DNA of 64,000 nucleotides from Lichenibacterium ramalinae (GCF_004137085.1 NZ_QYBC01000024.1:27314-91313); one strand, 5' to 3'. Counted from the first letter of the stretch, positions 45,630-55,763 are shown. Notes: generated by a model from the letters alone, not told the origin. Made by a program: numbers and translations.

Positions 45630-46886
45630 TCACCGCCGGGGGCGCGTGGCGCGCTCGACGAGGTCGGCGGCCCGGGCGACGCCGCCGGCGGCCGCGATCT
45701 CGTCGCGCAGCGCTTCGGCACGGGCGCGGTAGGACGGCCGCTCCAGCAGCGCGGCCAGCGCCTCGGCCAGGGCCGATGCCGTGAAGCGCCGCCGCGGTAT
45801 GACGATCCCGGCCCCGCTGCGCTCGACCCGCGCCGCGATGGCGCCCTGCTCGAAGGCCAGCGGCACCACGACGAGCGGCACGCCGGCCGCCAGCGCGTCC
45901 AGGACCGTGTTGAGGCCGCCGTGGGTCACCACCGCCGCGACGGTGCGCAGCACGGCCCGCTGCGGCACGAAGGCCTCGACGCGCGGCGCCCCCGGCAGGC
46001 CGGCACGGCGCGCCTCGTCGAGCCTGCCGCCATGCGCGATGGTGAGCGGCAGGCCGAGCCGGGCGCAGGCCGCCGCGACAGCCTCGAAGATCGCGGCGCG
46101 GGCCCCCTGCAGGGTGCCGAGCGAGCAGAACACATTGGGACCGCCGGGCCGCGGCTCCCAGCTCCGGGACTCCGGCAGGCGCAGCGGCCCGCAATGCTGC
46201 AGGGCGGCCGGCGGGGCGACCCGGGGAAAGTCGAAGCCCGCCACGCTTTGGCTGATCTCCAGCGTCGGCGACAGGCAATCCTCCAGCGTCTCGATCCCCG
46301 GCAGGCTCCAGGCGCGGGCCCGGCGGTCGATGGTTTCGAGCAGCGGCCGCATCATCCAATCGGCCACGCGGTGGCCGCCGAGGTTGCGCTTCACACCCCG
46401 CGGCGAGGGATCGTAACGCCAGCCCACGAAGGCAGGCGGGATGGTGGGTTCGCGGTCGATCAGCAGGGCATTGGCGACAGACACGAGCGGCAGGCCGACA
46501 TGGCGGGCCACGAGGCCGCCGGCCGGCTCCGTCTGGTCGGCGATCACGGCCCCGGCGTGGATCTGTCGCAGCACGCCCGGCACCTCGACGCACAGCATGT
46601 CGGTCGTGTCCGCCATGTCGCGGATGACGCCGCCGATGCCGAAGAGGCCCGTGGTGCCGCCGAGCCGCGCCGTCATGCGGGCGAGCCGGCCGGGCGGATG
46701 GCTGCGGGCGCCGACGGCCGCGAAGCCGATCCCGGGCCGCTCCACCTTGGGGCCGACATCGGCCTGGGCCACGAAGGTGACGCGGTGCCCGCGGTCGACG
46801 AGGGTGCGCGCCAGGGCCAGCATCGGGTTGAGGTGACCCGCATAGGGCGGCGTCAGGATGGCGAAATGGGTCAAGGCACCGCGCAC
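45630..46886 (-). CDS. UGT-like glycosyltransferase (GT1)
   Basis: A 418-aa GT-B enzyme. N-terminal THFAILTPPYAGHLNPMLALA, with GHLNPML typical of the family; central FCSLGTLQG; C-terminal donor-binding VTHGGLNTVLDALAAGVPLVVVP. It resembles macrolide and zeaxanthin (CrtX) glycosyltransferases, but the acceptor is unknown and no carotenoid genes are nearby. The start is uncertain: GTG 46886, or TTG 46874 directly before THFAIL. It is convergent with the ABC-F gene, 19 bp apart. Confidence 0.85.
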   Translation of the reverse strand: MRGALTHFAILTPPYAGHLNPMLALARTLVDRGHRVTFVAQADVGPKVERPGIGFAAVGARSHPPGRLARMTARLGGTTGLFGIGGVIRDMADTTDMLCVEVPGVLRQIHAGAVIADQTEPAGGLVARHVGLPLVSVANALLIDREPTIPPAFVGWRYDPSPRGVKRNLGGHRVADWMMRPLLETIDRRARAWSLPGIETLEDCLSPTLEISQSVAGFDFPRVAPPAALQHCGPLRLPESRSWEPRPGGPNVFCSLGTLQGARAAIFEAVAAACARLGLPLTIAHGGRLDEARRAGLPGAPRVEAFVPQRAVLRTVAAVVTHGGLNTVLDALAAGVPLVVVPLAFEQGAIAARVERSGAGIVIPRRRFTASALAEALAALLERPSYRARAEALRDEIAAAGGVARAADLVERATRPRR

Positions 46887-46997
46887 CGCACTCGGACTCC
46901 GGCCCGAAGCCCGGCCGCACGGTGTTTATGTCGCCCCCTGCGGCCCGGTTCCACCCCGGCGCCCGCGGGCGCCCGAGGCGACCCGGGGGTTCCCGCT

Positions 46998-47771
46998 TCA
47001 GTGCAGGATCTGGCCGAGGAACAGCCGGGTGCGCTCGTGCCGGGGGTTGGAGAAGAACTGGTCGGGCGTGTTCATCTCGACGATCTCGCCGGCGTCCATG
47101 AAGACCACGCGGTCGGCGACCTGGCGGGCGAAGCCCATCTCGTGGGTGACGCAGAGCATCGTCATGCCCTCGTTGGCGAGCGACACCATGGTGTCGAGGA
47201 CCTCCTTGACCATCTCGGGGTCGAGCGCCGAGGTCGGCTCGTCGAACAGCATGATCTTGGGGTTCATGCACAGCGAACGCGCGATGGCGACGCGCTGCTG
47301 CTGCCCGCCCGACAGCTGGCCGGGGTATTTGTTGGCCTGCTCGGGGATGCGCACGCGCGTGAGATACTTCATGGCGATCTCTTCGGCGTCCTTCTTGGGC
47401 ATCTTGCGGACCCAGATCGGCGCCAGCGTGCAGTTCTCGAGGATGGTCAGGTGCGGGAACAGGTTGAAGTGCTGGAAGCACATGCCGACCTCGCGCCGCA
47501 CCTCGTCGATGCGGCGCAGGTCGTTGGTCAGTTCGGTGCCGTTGACTACGATGTTGCCCTTCTGGTGCTCCTCCAGCCGGTTGATGCAGCGGATCATGGT
47601 GGACTTGCCGGAGCCCGACGGGCCGCAGATGACGATCTTCTCGCCCTTGCGGACCCGGAGGTTGACGTCCCGCAGGACGTGGAACGCCCCGTACCATTTG
47701 TGGACGCCGGCCAGTTCGACGGCGTAGTCGCTGCCGGTGCGGGCGGCGGGGGAGGCTGCAACGGCGCTCAT
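46998..47771 (-). CDS. aapP: general L-amino acid ABC transporter ATPase AapP
   Basis: ATPase of the broad-specificity amino-acid importer, 257 aa. Walker [11 protein letters not shown], the family-typical [12 protein letters not shown], signature LSGGQQQR, Walker [15 protein letters not shown], switch [19 protein letters not shown] 47771 gives the usual length; ATG 47795, which overlaps the aapM stop as TGATG, is an alternative that adds eight residues. Last gene of aapJQMP. Confidence 0.95.
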   Translation of the reverse strand: MSAVAASPAARTGSDYAVELAGVHKWYGAFHVLRDVNLRVRKGEKIVICGPSGSGKSTMIRCINRLEEHQKGNIVVNGTELTNDLRRIDEVRREVGMCFQHFNLFPHLTILENCTLAPIWVRKMPKKDAEEIAMKYLTRVRIPEQANKYPGQLSGGQQQRVAIARSLCMNPKIMLFDEPTSALDPEMVKEVLDTMVSLANEGMTMLCVTHEMGFARQVADRVVFMDAGEIVEMNTPDQFFSNPRHERTRLFLGQILH

Positions 47772-47794
47772 GGTCAAGGTCCCGTCGGGTTTCA

Positions 47795-48940
47795 TCAATG
47801 GCGGCGGCCGGCGCGGAGACGGCGCTCCACGCCCTGCGAATAGCGCGACATACCGAAGCAGAAGACCCAGTAGAACGCCGCGGCCGTGATCAGGCCGGTC
47901 GCCGACGTGGTGGGAGAGGTCCAGTTCGGGTCGTTGTAGGCCGTCTCGATCGTGCGCAGGAAGTCGAAGATGCCCACGATGGCGACGAGGGTGGTGTCCT
48001 TGAACAGGCTGATGAAGTTCGACACGATGCCGGGGATCACCAGCGCCAGCGCCTGCGGCAGGATGATGAGCCGCATGGTCTGCCAATAGCCGAGCCCCAC
48101 CGACGCCGCGCCCTCGTACTGTCCCTTGGGCATGGCCTGCATGCCGCCGCGCACCACTTCCGCCATGTAGGCGGCGGCGAAGAGCGCCGTGCCGACCAGC
48201 GGCCGCAGCAGGCGGTCCGGCGTCCAGCCTTCGGGCAGGAACAGCGGCAGCATGAAGTTCGCCATGAACAACACGATGATGAAGGGAACGCCGCGCACGA
48301 TCTCGATGAAACCCGTGCAGATCGCGTTCACGATCGGCAGCTTCGACCTGCGGCCGAGCGCCAGCAACACGCCGAGCGGGAGCGAGAACACGATGCCGAC
48401 GAGCGACACCAGCAGCGTGACGAGGACGCCGCCCCACAGGTCCGTCGTGACGACCGGGAGGCCGAGCCAGTCGGACCCGCGCAGCAGGACGAAGGACAGG
48501 ATCGGGAAGGCGACGAAGAACAGCAGCGCCGCGACGTTGCGCTTCGGCGCGCCCTGCCACAGCAGCCACACGATGAGCGCGGCGCCCACGACCTCGACGA
48601 GGTCGACGCGCCAGTGCTGGCTTTCCGGATAGGGCCCGTACCAGAAGAACGATGCCTTGGCCCAGATGAAGGGCCAGCAGGCCCCGCCCTGGTTGGCGCG
48701 GCAGACCTCGCCGCTGTCGGCGTGCCAGACCGCGTCGGTGATCAGGAACCGCACGAGGCCCGGGATCACCCACACCAGGAAGGCGATCGACGCCAGCGTC
48801 AGGAGGGCGGAGACGGGGCCGGAGAAGAGGTTCTGGCGCGCCCAGGCCACCGGGCCCTGGGCGAGGGCCGGCGGCGGCTCGGCCGGGGCCGGCGTGGTGC
48901 GGAGATAGGCGGTCTGGTTCGCGTAGGTCGCGTCGCTCAC
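47795..48940 (-). CDS. aapM: amino acid ABC transporter permease AapM
   Basis: Inner-membrane permease, 381 aa, of the His/Glu/Gln/Arg/opine family. It has hydrophobic segments, a long loop between the first and later segments typical of AapM, and the EAA motif region [27 protein letters not shown]. It starts four bases after the aapQ stop. Its stop codon overlaps a possible aapP start. Confidence 0.94.
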   Translation of the reverse strand: MSDATYANQTAYLRTTPAPAEPPPALAQGPVAWARQNLFSGPVSALLTLASIAFLVWVIPGLVRFLITDAVWHADSGEVCRANQGGACWPFIWAKASFFWYGPYPESQHWRVDLVEVVGAALIVWLLWQGAPKRNVAALLFFVAFPILSFVLLRGSDWLGLPVVTTDLWGGVLVTLLVSLVGIVFSLPLGVLLALGRRSKLPIVNAICTGFIEIVRGVPFIIVLFMANFMLPLFLPEGWTPDRLLRPLVGTALFAAAYMAEVVRGGMQAMPKGQYEGAASVGLGYWQTMRLIILPQALALVIPGIVSNFISLFKDTTLVAIVGIFDFLRTIETAYNDPNWTSPTTSATGLITAAAFYWVFCFGMSRYSQGVERRLRAGRRH

Positions 48941-48944
48941 GGCG

Positions 48945-50135
48945 TCACCTTTCCACGAGCGCGACGCGCTTGTTGTAGACGTTCATGACGGTCGACAGCA
49001 CGAGCGAGATCGCCAGGTACACGAAACCCGTCAGCGCCATGCATTGGATCGCCGCGCCGGTCTGGTTCAGCACGGTCCCGGCGAAGACCTGGACGAGGTC
49101 CGGATAGCCGATGAACACCGCCAGGGACGAGTTCTTGACGAGGTTGAGGTATTGGTTGGTCAGCGGCGGAACGATCACCCGCATGGCCTGCGGGATGACG
49201 ACGCGGCGCATGGTGACGTTGGAGCGGATACCCAGCGCCGACGCGGCCTCGTGCTGGCCGCGGCCGACCGCCATGATGCCGGCGCGCACGATCTCCGAGA
49301 TGAAGGCGCCGGTGTAGATCGACAGGCCGAGCAGCAGGGCCGCCAATTCGGGGAAGATCTGCCGCCCGCCGGAGAAGTTGAAGCCGCGGAGCACCGGCAT
49401 CTCGAGGCCGATCGGCATGCCGGCCAGCAGATAGGCCAGGACCGGCAGGCCGAGCAAGAGACCGAGGCTGACCCAGAGCACCGGCGATTGCTGGCCCGTG
49501 GCGGCCTGGCGACGCCGGCCATAGACCGAGAACGCGATGGTGAGGACGACGCCGGCGACCAGCGCCCAACCCACCACGGCGGCGTTGTCGTGGAAGACGG
49601 CATTGGGGACGACGAGGCCCCGCGTGTTGAGGAACACGGCGCCGAACACCGACACCGACTGGCGCGGTTGCGGCAGCGACTTCAGCACCACCGTGTACCA
49701 GAACACGAGTTGCAGCAGTAGGGGGATGTTGCGGAACAACTCGACGTAGACCGTGGCGAGCTTGGACACGATCCAGTTCGGGGACAGGCGCAGCACCGCG
49801 ACCACGAAGCCGATGATCGTGGCGAAGACGATGCCGAAGGCGCCGACCAGCAGCGTGTTGTAGAGCCCGACCCAGAAGGCCTGACCGTAGGTCGACAGCG
49901 CCGAATACGAGACCAGCGTCTGGTTGATCTCGAAGCCGGCGGTCTGGTTCCAGAAGTCGAAGTTCAGCGGGATGCCGAGCCGCGCCATGTTGGCGACGGC
50001 GTAGCTCGACGCCGTCCACACCAGGGCGACCAGGGCGGCCAGCAGAAGGACCTGATAGACGATCCCGCGCAATCTGGGATCATAGAGGCTGAATCCAGCC
50101 TTCGGCGCGTCGTGTCCCGCCGTCTGCACCGTCAT
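48945..50135 (-). CDS. aapQ: amino acid ABC transporter permease AapQ
   Basis: Second permease of the system, 396 aa, with an extended N-terminal region (PRLRGIVYQVLLLAALVALV), VELFRNIPLLLQLVFWY and the EAA loop AASALGIRSNVTMRRVVIPQAMRVIVPP. AapQ and AapM form the heteromeric channel. ATG 50135. A 187-bp gap with a large palindrome separates it from aapJ. Confidence 0.94.
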   Translation of the reverse strand: MTVQTAGHDAPKAGFSLYDPRLRGIVYQVLLLAALVALVWTASSYAVANMARLGIPLNFDFWNQTAGFEINQTLVSYSALSTYGQAFWVGLYNTLLVGAFGIVFATIIGFVVAVLRLSPNWIVSKLATVYVELFRNIPLLLQLVFWYTVVLKSLPQPRQSVSVFGAVFLNTRGLVVPNAVFHDNAAVVGWALVAGVVLTIAFSVYGRRRQAATGQQSPVLWVSLGLLLGLPVLAYLLAGMPIGLEMPVLRGFNFSGGRQIFPELAALLLGLSIYTGAFISEIVRAGIMAVGRGQHEAASALGIRSNVTMRRVVIPQAMRVIVPPLTNQYLNLVKNSSLAVFIGYPDLVQVFAGTVLNQTGAAIQCMALTGFVYLAISLVLSTVMNVYNKRVALVER

Positions 50136-50216
50136 CTGTGGTCAGCCCCTCGCTTCGTCCACTCCGCCGCCCGCTCGGGCGGGCCGGACCGTGCAATCCG
50201 CAGGCCATGCCCGCCT

Positions 50217-50247
50217 GGAGCGCTTTCGCCTTCGGCGACAGCGCTCC
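50217..50247. repeat. palindromic element between aapJ and aapQ
   Basis: GGAGCGCT (50217-50224) and AGCGCTCC (50240-50247) enclose TCGCC/GGCGA, giving a 31-base hairpin. In this position it could stabilise or attenuate the mRNA so that binding protein is made in excess over permease. Twenty-one bases of it recur at 59136-59156, so it is likely a dispersed repeat of the genome. Confidence 0.6.
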
Positions 50248-50322
50248 GGTTTTGAAGCGAGAGCAGTACCGTCGGCCCGGACGCGCCGAGGCGTTTCCGA
50301 GACAGCCGATACCGCTCCAGCA

Positions 50323-51348
50323 TCAGCGGATCGGCATGCCGTATTGGATGCCGCCCTTGTTCCACAGGGCGTTCACGCCCCGCTTGATCTTCAGCGGCGA
50401 GCCTTCGCCGACGTTGCGGTCGAAGACTTCCCCGTAGTTACCGACCTGCTTGATGATGTTGTAGGCCCAGTCGTTGGTGAGGCCGAAGCCCTTGCCCTGG
50501 TCGCCCTCGACGCCGAGCAGGCGGCGGATGTTGGGGTTGTCGGACTTCTTCATGTCGTCGACGTTCTTCGACGTCACGCCGAGCTCTTCGGCGTCCAGCA
50601 TGGCGTAGACCGTGTAGGTCATCACGTCGTACCACTGGTCGTCGCCCTGCCGGACCGACGGGGCCAGCGGCTCCTTGGAGATGATCTCGGGCAGGACGAT
50701 GTTCTCGTCCGGGTTGGCGAGGCGCAGGCGCTCGGCATAAAGGCCGGACGCATCCGTCGTGAAGGCGTCGCAGCGACCCGACTCGAAGGCCTTGAGCGTC
50801 TCGTCTTCGCTTTGGAAGGCGACCGACTCGTACTTCATGTTGTTGGAGCGGAAATAGTCGGCGAGGTTCAGCTCGGTGGTGGTGCCCTGCTGCACGCAGA
50901 TGGAGGCGCCGTTGAGGTCCTTGGCGGAGGACACGTTCAGCTTCTTCTTCACGAGGAAGCCCTGGCCGTCGTAGTAGGTCACCGGCCCGAAGATGATGCC
51001 GAGCGTGCTGGCGCGCGACGAGGTCGCGGTGGTGTTGCGCGACAGCACGTCCACCTCGCCGGACTGCAGCGCCGTGAAGCGGTTCTTCGCGTCGAGGCCG
51101 ACGAACTTCACCTTCTTGGCGTCGCCCAGCACGGCGGCGGCCATGGCGCGGCAGACGTCGACGTCGAGACCGGTCCACTGGCCCTTGTCGTCCGGGATGC
51201 CGAAGCCGCCGAGGCCGGTGTTGGCGCCGCAGGTGAGCTGGCCCTTGCCCTTCACGGTATCGAGCGTGCCGGCAGCGGCGGCCGAGGCCATGAGGCCGAG
51301 GGCACAAGTCGCCAGGAGGCCCGCCAGAGCCTTGCTTCGCAGTTTCAT
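50323..51348 (-). CDS. aapJ: amino acid ABC transporter substrate-binding protein AapJ
   Basis: Periplasmic binding protein, 341 aa. Signal peptide MKLRSKALAGLLATCALGLM ending at SAAAAG; the mature part begins TLDTVKGKGQLTCGANTGL, with GFGIPDDKGQWTGLDVDVCRAMAAA and DAFTTDASGLYAERL, typical of AapJ/BztA. ATG 51348 was chosen because the signal sequence starts there; a frame 34 codons longer has no such start. Leads the aapJQMP operon, likely under nitrogen control, but no promoter was identified. Confidence 0.95.
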   Translation of the reverse strand: MKLRSKALAGLLATCALGLMASAAAAGTLDTVKGKGQLTCGANTGLGGFGIPDDKGQWTGLDVDVCRAMAAAVLGDAKKVKFVGLDAKNRFTALQSGEVDVLSRNTTATSSRASTLGIIFGPVTYYDGQGFLVKKKLNVSSAKDLNGASICVQQGTTTELNLADYFRSNNMKYESVAFQSEDETLKAFESGRCDAFTTDASGLYAERLRLANPDENIVLPEIISKEPLAPSVRQGDDQWYDVMTYTVYAMLDAEELGVTSKNVDDMKKSDNPNIRRLLGVEGDQGKGFGLTNDWAYNIIKQVGNYGEVFDRNVGEGSPLKIKRGVNALWNKGGIQYGMPIR

Positions 51349-51539
51349 CTCTTCCCCGATCCGGTGGTTGCGGGCATGGTGGGGCACGTGCCCCGGCCCA
51401 GACATGCTTGGTCCTTGGGCATCACACAACGCTTTCTCGCGAGCGGTCAAGGCTCACGGGACCGAACGAATGTTGATGGCCCGAAGCTGCCTCGCGGGTC
51501 GCCACCTTGACCACAGAGCCGGCAGTACGACGGGAGCCG

Positions 51540-52727
51540 ATGAGCAAACTTTCCGCACAAACGCGCGCCGGCCTCCGGTCGCGCAGCCGCCTCGTGCACG
51601 CGGGCCGCGACCCGCAGGAACAGCACGGATTCGTCAACACGCCGATCTACCGCGGCTCGACGGTGCTGGCCGACACGATCGACGATTACCAGGGCGGCCG
51701 CAACCGCTATACCTACGGGACGCATGGCACGCCGACCACCGATGCCCTGACTTCGGCCTGGTCGGAACTCGCCGGCGCCGCCGGAACCGTGCTGACGCCC
51801 TCGGGCCTCGCCGCCATCACGGTGGCGCTGCTCGCCGTGCTCCGGGCGGGCGACCACCTCCTCGTGACCGACTCGGCCTATTTCCCGACGCGCCGCTTCT
51901 GCGACGGCACGTTGAAGCGGTTCGGCGTCGAGACGACCTATTACGATCCCGCGCTCGGTGCCGGCATCGCCGAGCTGTTCCGGCCCAACACCCGTGCCGT
52001 GCTGGTAGAAGCACCCGGGTCGCAGAGCTTCGAGATGCAGGACATCCCGGCCATCTCCGACGCCGCGCGGCCGCGCGACATCTGCGTCATCATGGACAAC
52101 ACCTGGGCGACGCCGCTGTTCTTTCCGCCGCATGCGCGGGGCGTCGACATCGCCATCGAGGCCGGGACGAAATACCTGTCGGGGCATTCCGACCTGCTGC
52201 TCGGCCTCACCAGCGCCAATGCCCGCTACTGGCCGGCGCTGAACCGCTGCTTCACCGAATTCGCCATCTGCGCCGGGCCCGAGGACGTGTTCCTGGCGCT
52301 GCGCGGCCTTCGCACGATGGAATTGCGGCTGCGCGAAGCGGAGCGCCAGGGGCTCGCCATGGCGCGCTGGCTCGACGCCCGACCCGAAGTGCTGCGGGTG
52401 CTCCACCCGGGCCTTCCGGACGACCCGGGCCACGCCACCTGGAAGCGCGACTTCCTGGGCTCCTCGGGCCTGTTCTCCATCATCCTGAAACCCGTGCCCC
52501 GCGCCGCCGTGGCGGCGATGGTGGACGGGTTGGAGCTGTTCGGCATCGGCGCCTCCTGGGGCGGCTACGAGAGCCTGGTCATCCCCTTCGACTGCAGCCC
52601 CTACCGCACCGCGACGGCCTGGGCGCCGGGCGGGCCCGCCCTGCGGCTGTCGATCGGCCTCGAGGACGCGGAGGACCTCAAGGCCGACCTCGACGGCGGC
52701 TTCGCCCGGCTGCGGGCCGCCAGCTGA
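51540..52727 (+). CDS. metC: cystathionine beta-lyase
   Basis: PLP-dependent enzyme that splits cystathionine to homocysteine; 395 aa. Cys/Met metabolism fold with RLVHAGRDPQEQHGFVNTPIYRGST, YGTHGTPTTDAL, the cofactor Asp in VIMDNTWATP and Lys in AGTKYLSGHSDLLLG. ATG 51540 follows GGGAG; an earlier TTG at 51507 is less likely. The 3' end overlaps the convergent PAP2 gene by 50 bp. Confidence 0.92.
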   Translation: MSKLSAQTRAGLRSRSRLVHAGRDPQEQHGFVNTPIYRGSTVLADTIDDYQGGRNRYTYGTHGTPTTDALTSAWSELAGAAGTVLTPSGLAAITVALLAVLRAGDHLLVTDSAYFPTRRFCDGTLKRFGVETTYYDPALGAGIAELFRPNTRAVLVEAPGSQSFEMQDIPAISDAARPRDICVIMDNTWATPLFFPPHARGVDIAIEAGTKYLSGHSDLLLGLTSANARYWPALNRCFTEFAICAGPEDVFLALRGLRTMELRLREAERQGLAMARWLDARPEVLRVLHPGLPDDPGHATWKRDFLGSSGLFSIILKPVPRAAVAAMVDGLELFGIGASWGGYESLVIPFDCSPYRTATAWAPGGPALRLSIGLEDAEDLKADLDGGFARLRAAS

Positions 52728-53451
52728 GGTCGCCGGCATCGGCCGGGGCGCCGTCGGCGCCGCGCCGCAGCGGCTTCATCACGGTGCGGCCGCCCCGCGC
52801 CGTGAAGGCGATGCCGCGCAGCGCGAAGCTGCGGGCCATGGCGAGCGCCACGACGCTGCCCAGCGTCGCGCCGCCCACCACGTCGCTGGGGTAATGCGCC
52901 CCGACGAGGACGCGCGACACGCCGATGGCGACCGCGCCGGCCAGCAGCCACCGCCGCCAGTCCGGGCGCATGTAGCCGAGCGCGACGGCCGCCGCGAAGG
53001 CCGAGGTGGTGTGGCCCGAGGGGAAACTCGCCAGGGCATTGCGGATCGAGAAGAACTCGAAGTGGTAGGCGCCGTCGGCGGCGAGCAGCACGGGGCGCGC
53101 CCGGCCGACGATGTGCTTGATGACCTGGGCCAGGATGCCCGACACCGCGACGACGGCGAAGAAATACAGGGCCCGCTCGGCGATGAGACGCAGGGAGCCG
53201 CCGTGCCACGTCCGGTGGCCGCGGCCCATGGCGACGATGGCCACGAGGGCGATCAGCGCCGAGAAGGCGAACATGTATTCCGACGTGCCGAAGCCGGTGA
53301 CGAAGCGCCCGATGACCACGAGGGACGGCGGGGCGCGGCCGGCGTCGCCGGCGAGGGTGGCGTCCCCGAGGGCGGCCGCCCCCAGGGCGAAGGCGAAGGC
53401 GATGAGCGCGGCGGCGAGGCGGGCACGGGGGATGGGTGCGGGCAGGGTCAT
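52678..53451 (-). CDS. PAP2 family phosphatase
   Basis: A 257-aa membrane protein with about six hydrophobic segments and the three acid-phosphatase motifs: KHIVGRARP, FPSGHTTSA and SRVLVGAHYPSDV. Such proteins dephosphorylate lipid phosphates such as undecaprenyl pyrophosphate or phosphatidate. ATG 53451 begins the first hydrophobic segment; a longer frame upstream overlaps the DUF427 promoter. The Arg-rich tail overlaps metC. Confidence 0.88.
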   Translation of the reverse strand: MTLPAPIPRARLAAALIAFAFALGAAALGDATLAGDAGRAPPSLVVIGRFVTGFGTSEYMFAFSALIALVAIVAMGRGHRTWHGGSLRLIAERALYFFAVVAVSGILAQVIKHIVGRARPVLLAADGAYHFEFFSIRNALASFPSGHTTSAFAAAVALGYMRPDWRRWLLAGAVAIGVSRVLVGAHYPSDVVGGATLGSVVALAMARSFALRGIAFTARGGRTVMKPLRRGADGAPADAGDLSWRPAAGRSRRRGRP

Positions 53452-53592
53452 GGGCCGATCCAGTGACGCAGGGCGCCGCCGATGTCGAGCGGAGTGGCGG
53501 TTGGCGGGCCGCCGAGGTCGGGAGGCAGGGCGGCGGCCGGCCGCATCCGCCCGCGGCCCGGACCTGATACGCTGACGGCCGAGGAGACCGCC

Positions 53593-54087
53593 ATGACGCC
53601 GAAACCGATCCCCCCGGGCCCGAACCAGGAAAGCGTGTGGGACTATCCCCGGCCGCCCCGGCTCGAACGCGTCGCCGAGCGGATCCGGATCCGGTTTGGC
53701 GGCCTGGTGCTGGCCGACAGCGTGGCGGCCTGGCGCGTTCTGGAGACCAGCCACCCGCCCACCTATTACCTACCGCCGGGCGACATCGTGGCGGGAGCGC
53801 TCGTGCCGGCCGGGCAAGGCTCGGTCTGCGAGTGGAAAGGGCCGGCGCGCTATTTCGACGTGACGTCGGGCGGACGACGGGCGGAGCGCGCGGCCTGGAC
53901 CTACCCCGCCCCCCTGCCCGGCTTCGCGCCACTGGCAGATTACGTGGCTTTCTATGCCGGGGCGATGGAGGCCTGTTTCGTGGGCGAGGAGCGGGCCGAA
54001 CCGCAGCCCGGCGGCTTCTACGGCGGCTGGGTGACGAGCCGTGTCGTCGGCCCCTTCAAGGGCGGGCCGGGAAGCTGGGGCTGGTGA
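53593..54087 (+). CDS. DUF427 domain protein
   Basis: A 164-aa protein of the DUF427 fold: RIRIRFGGLVLADSVAAWRVLETSHPPTYYLPPGD, then CEWKGPARYFDV and AERAAWTYPAPLPGF. The residues around PTYY-P and CEWKG are the family signature. Role unknown. GAGGAG lies six bases before the ATG, so the start is well supported. Divergent from the PAP2 gene. Confidence 0.88.
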   Translation: MTPKPIPPGPNQESVWDYPRPPRLERVAERIRIRFGGLVLADSVAAWRVLETSHPPTYYLPPGDIVAGALVPAGQGSVCEWKGPARYFDVTSGGRRAERAAWTYPAPLPGFAPLADYVAFYAGAMEACFVGEERAEPQPGGFYGGWVTSRVVGPFKGGPGSWGW

Positions 54088-54106
54088 GGCAACGGATGTG
54101 TCACCC

Positions 54107-54361
54107 ATGAACGATGCGCAACGCCTGGCCCGCCTCGTCTACGTCCTGGTCTGGATCGGCATCGCGGCGGCACTGCTGCTGGTGCTGCGCGGGGCCGTCA
54201 CCGGCGCCTTCACGACGCGGGTCGATCCCGAGACCGGAACGGCCGGGCTTCTGGTCGAGACCGACCGCGGCACCGGTTGCCAATACATCGTGACGCCCTG
54301 GGGCGGCATCGTCCCCCGCACCGGACCGGACGGCCGCGCCATCTGCGGCCTCAAGCGCTGA
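54107..54361 (+). CDS. small membrane-anchored protein
   Basis: An 84-aa protein with one N-terminal membrane segment (VYVLVWIGIAAALLLVL) and a short exported domain with the conserved-looking CQYIVTPWGGIVPRTGPDG, which resembles the DUF6440 family. It begins 20 bp after the DUF427 stop. Function unknown. Confidence 0.6.
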   Translation: MNDAQRLARLVYVLVWIGIAAALLLVLRGAVTGAFTTRVDPETGTAGLLVETDRGTGCQYIVTPWGGIVPRTGPDGRAICGLKR

Positions 54362-54544
54362 AGGCCGCGGACAGGCGCGCGTTCGGGAAACGGCGGGTGC
54401 CGGCAACGCCATGACGCACGCCGGTGCAACCCGCACCTGTGCGGTTCGGCCCCAGCGCGGCGCCCGAACCCGACGATCGCGGCCGCGTTGCCCCGGCGCG
54501 ACCGTCGCGGCAGGGGCCGGACGCGATCGCCGAAGGGAACGGGC

Positions 54545-55048
54545 ATGGTCGACGACGCCAACGAGGCCGGACGCAAGAAGGTCCTGGGCCTGATCGACAC
54601 GATCGACTACGCGCTCTTCACGACCCGCGGCACGGACGGCGCCCCGTTGCACGCGCGCCCGATGGCGTATCGCAAGGTCGAGGGAGACGGGGACCTGTGG
54701 TTCTTCACCAAGCGGGACTCCCGCAAGGCGGAGGAAATCGCGGCCGAGCCGCGCTGCCTTGTGGCCTTCGCCGACCCGCGCCAACAGACCTTCGTGTCGA
54801 TCGCGGGACGCAGCACGATCGTGGCCGACCGCGACAAGGTGACGGCGCTCTGGAATGAGATCTACCGAGCCTGGTTCCCGGGCGGGCCGTCGGACGACAA
54901 CGTCGTCCTGATCCGCGTCGAGGCCGAGAGCGCCGAATATTGGGACACGCCGACCAGCGCCGTCGTCTACGCCTTCGGCTACCTCAAGGCGCTGGCGACC
55001 GGCAAACCCTCGCATGCCGGCGAGGTCGGGACGGTCGAGTTGGCGTGA
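54545..55048 (+). CDS. pyridoxamine 5'-phosphate oxidase-like general stress protein
   Basis: A 167-aa split-barrel flavin-binding protein: LIDTIDYALFTTRG, HARPMAYRKVEGDGDLWFFTKRDSRKAEEI and CLVAFADPRQQTFVSIAG. This is the pattern of the general stress protein 26-like branch, in which FMN or F420 binding is usual and substrates are unknown. ATG 54545 starts the conserved region; the frame upstream is not protein-like. No obvious operon partner. Confidence 0.88.
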   Translation: MVDDANEAGRKKVLGLIDTIDYALFTTRGTDGAPLHARPMAYRKVEGDGDLWFFTKRDSRKAEEIAAEPRCLVAFADPRQQTFVSIAGRSTIVADRDKVTALWNEIYRAWFPGGPSDDNVVLIRVEAESAEYWDTPTSAVVYAFGYLKALATGKPSHAGEVGTVELA

Positions 55049-55081
55049 GACCCCGGCCGGGGCCGGCCGCGATGTCCCGTT

Positions 55082-55270
55082 TCAGAACAGCAGGACCCAG
55101 ATCACGACCGCCGTCGCGACGCAGACCAGTCCCGTCCAGCACACGATGAACCAGCTCATCCAGCCGATCTGCCGCCGGAGCCCGTCCTGCAGGGCGGCAT
55201 CGGCGGCGGCCTGCCCGTCGCGCTGCCGCCGGTAGGCGTCGTACCACTCGGCCCAAGGATCTCCCGCCAT
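55082..55270 (-). CDS. small hypothetical membrane protein
   Basis: A 62-aa protein with a polar N-terminus (MAGDPWAEWYDAYRRQRDG) and one C-terminal membrane segment (IVCWTGLVCVATAVVIWVLL). GGAGGAG stands just before the ATG, which supports translation. Not recognised. Possibly tail-anchored. Confidence 0.55.
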   Translation of the reverse strand: MAGDPWAEWYDAYRRQRDGQAAADAALQDGLRRQIGWMSWFIVCWTGLVCVATAVVIWVLLF

Positions 55271-55580
55271 GGCTCCTCCGTCCCGGCCCTGCCCCGCCGG
55301 TGCGGTCCCGCCGACAGATGCCGGAACCGGACCTCGGGGAGGCTGCGCACCGCCTCGCTGACTCGCGCCGAGCGGCGGCGGCACCAGCGTGACGCGATCC
55401 GGCCCGCCCGGTGACGGCGTTGGGTAGGGCAGCGACCTGTCGAGCGGAAGAGCCGCGACGTCGCACCTCGGCCGAGCCGGCGGCTCCGACGCGCCCGGCG
55501 GCGTGGGGCGAGGATCCTGTCGGTTGCAAAAGGTGGTGCCGATCCTGCAGGCCGAGGAAGCCGCAACAGGATTCCGTCCC
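55271..55580. other. intergenic, no gene seen
   Basis: This 310-bp interval separates the two small membrane-protein genes. Long frames through it are compositional. I see no clear promoter, hairpin or RNA gene. Confidence 0.4.
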
Positions 55581-55763
55581 ATGTCTGACCGTCCCGATAC
55601 GAATCCGCTCCGAGATGGGCCACCGGTCGTCTTCAGCGCGGACGAGCGGATCGCATTGGTCGCCATGGCCCTCGGCACCATCGGCATCCTGGCCGTCATA
55701 TTCCTCGGCCTGAGATGCGCCATGCATCGCGTCGAAGCCACGCTCGCCTTCCTGATGTCGTGA
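55581..55763 (+). CDS. possible small membrane protein
   Basis: A 60-aa frame, MSDRPDTNPLRDGPPVVFSA then a single membrane segment (IALVAMALGTIGILAVIFLGL). The polar start and the clean hydrophobic segment look protein-like, but no family is recognised and no strong ribosome site precedes it. Confidence 0.4.
   Translation: MSDRPDTNPLRDGPPVVFSADERIALVAMALGTIGILAVIFLGLRCAMHRVEATLAFLMS

Noticed and set aside
43673..45721. 682-aa minus-strand open frame
   Set aside because: Antisense to the ABC-F gene; composition is that of a shadow frame (His/Asp/Val/Arg-rich repeats).
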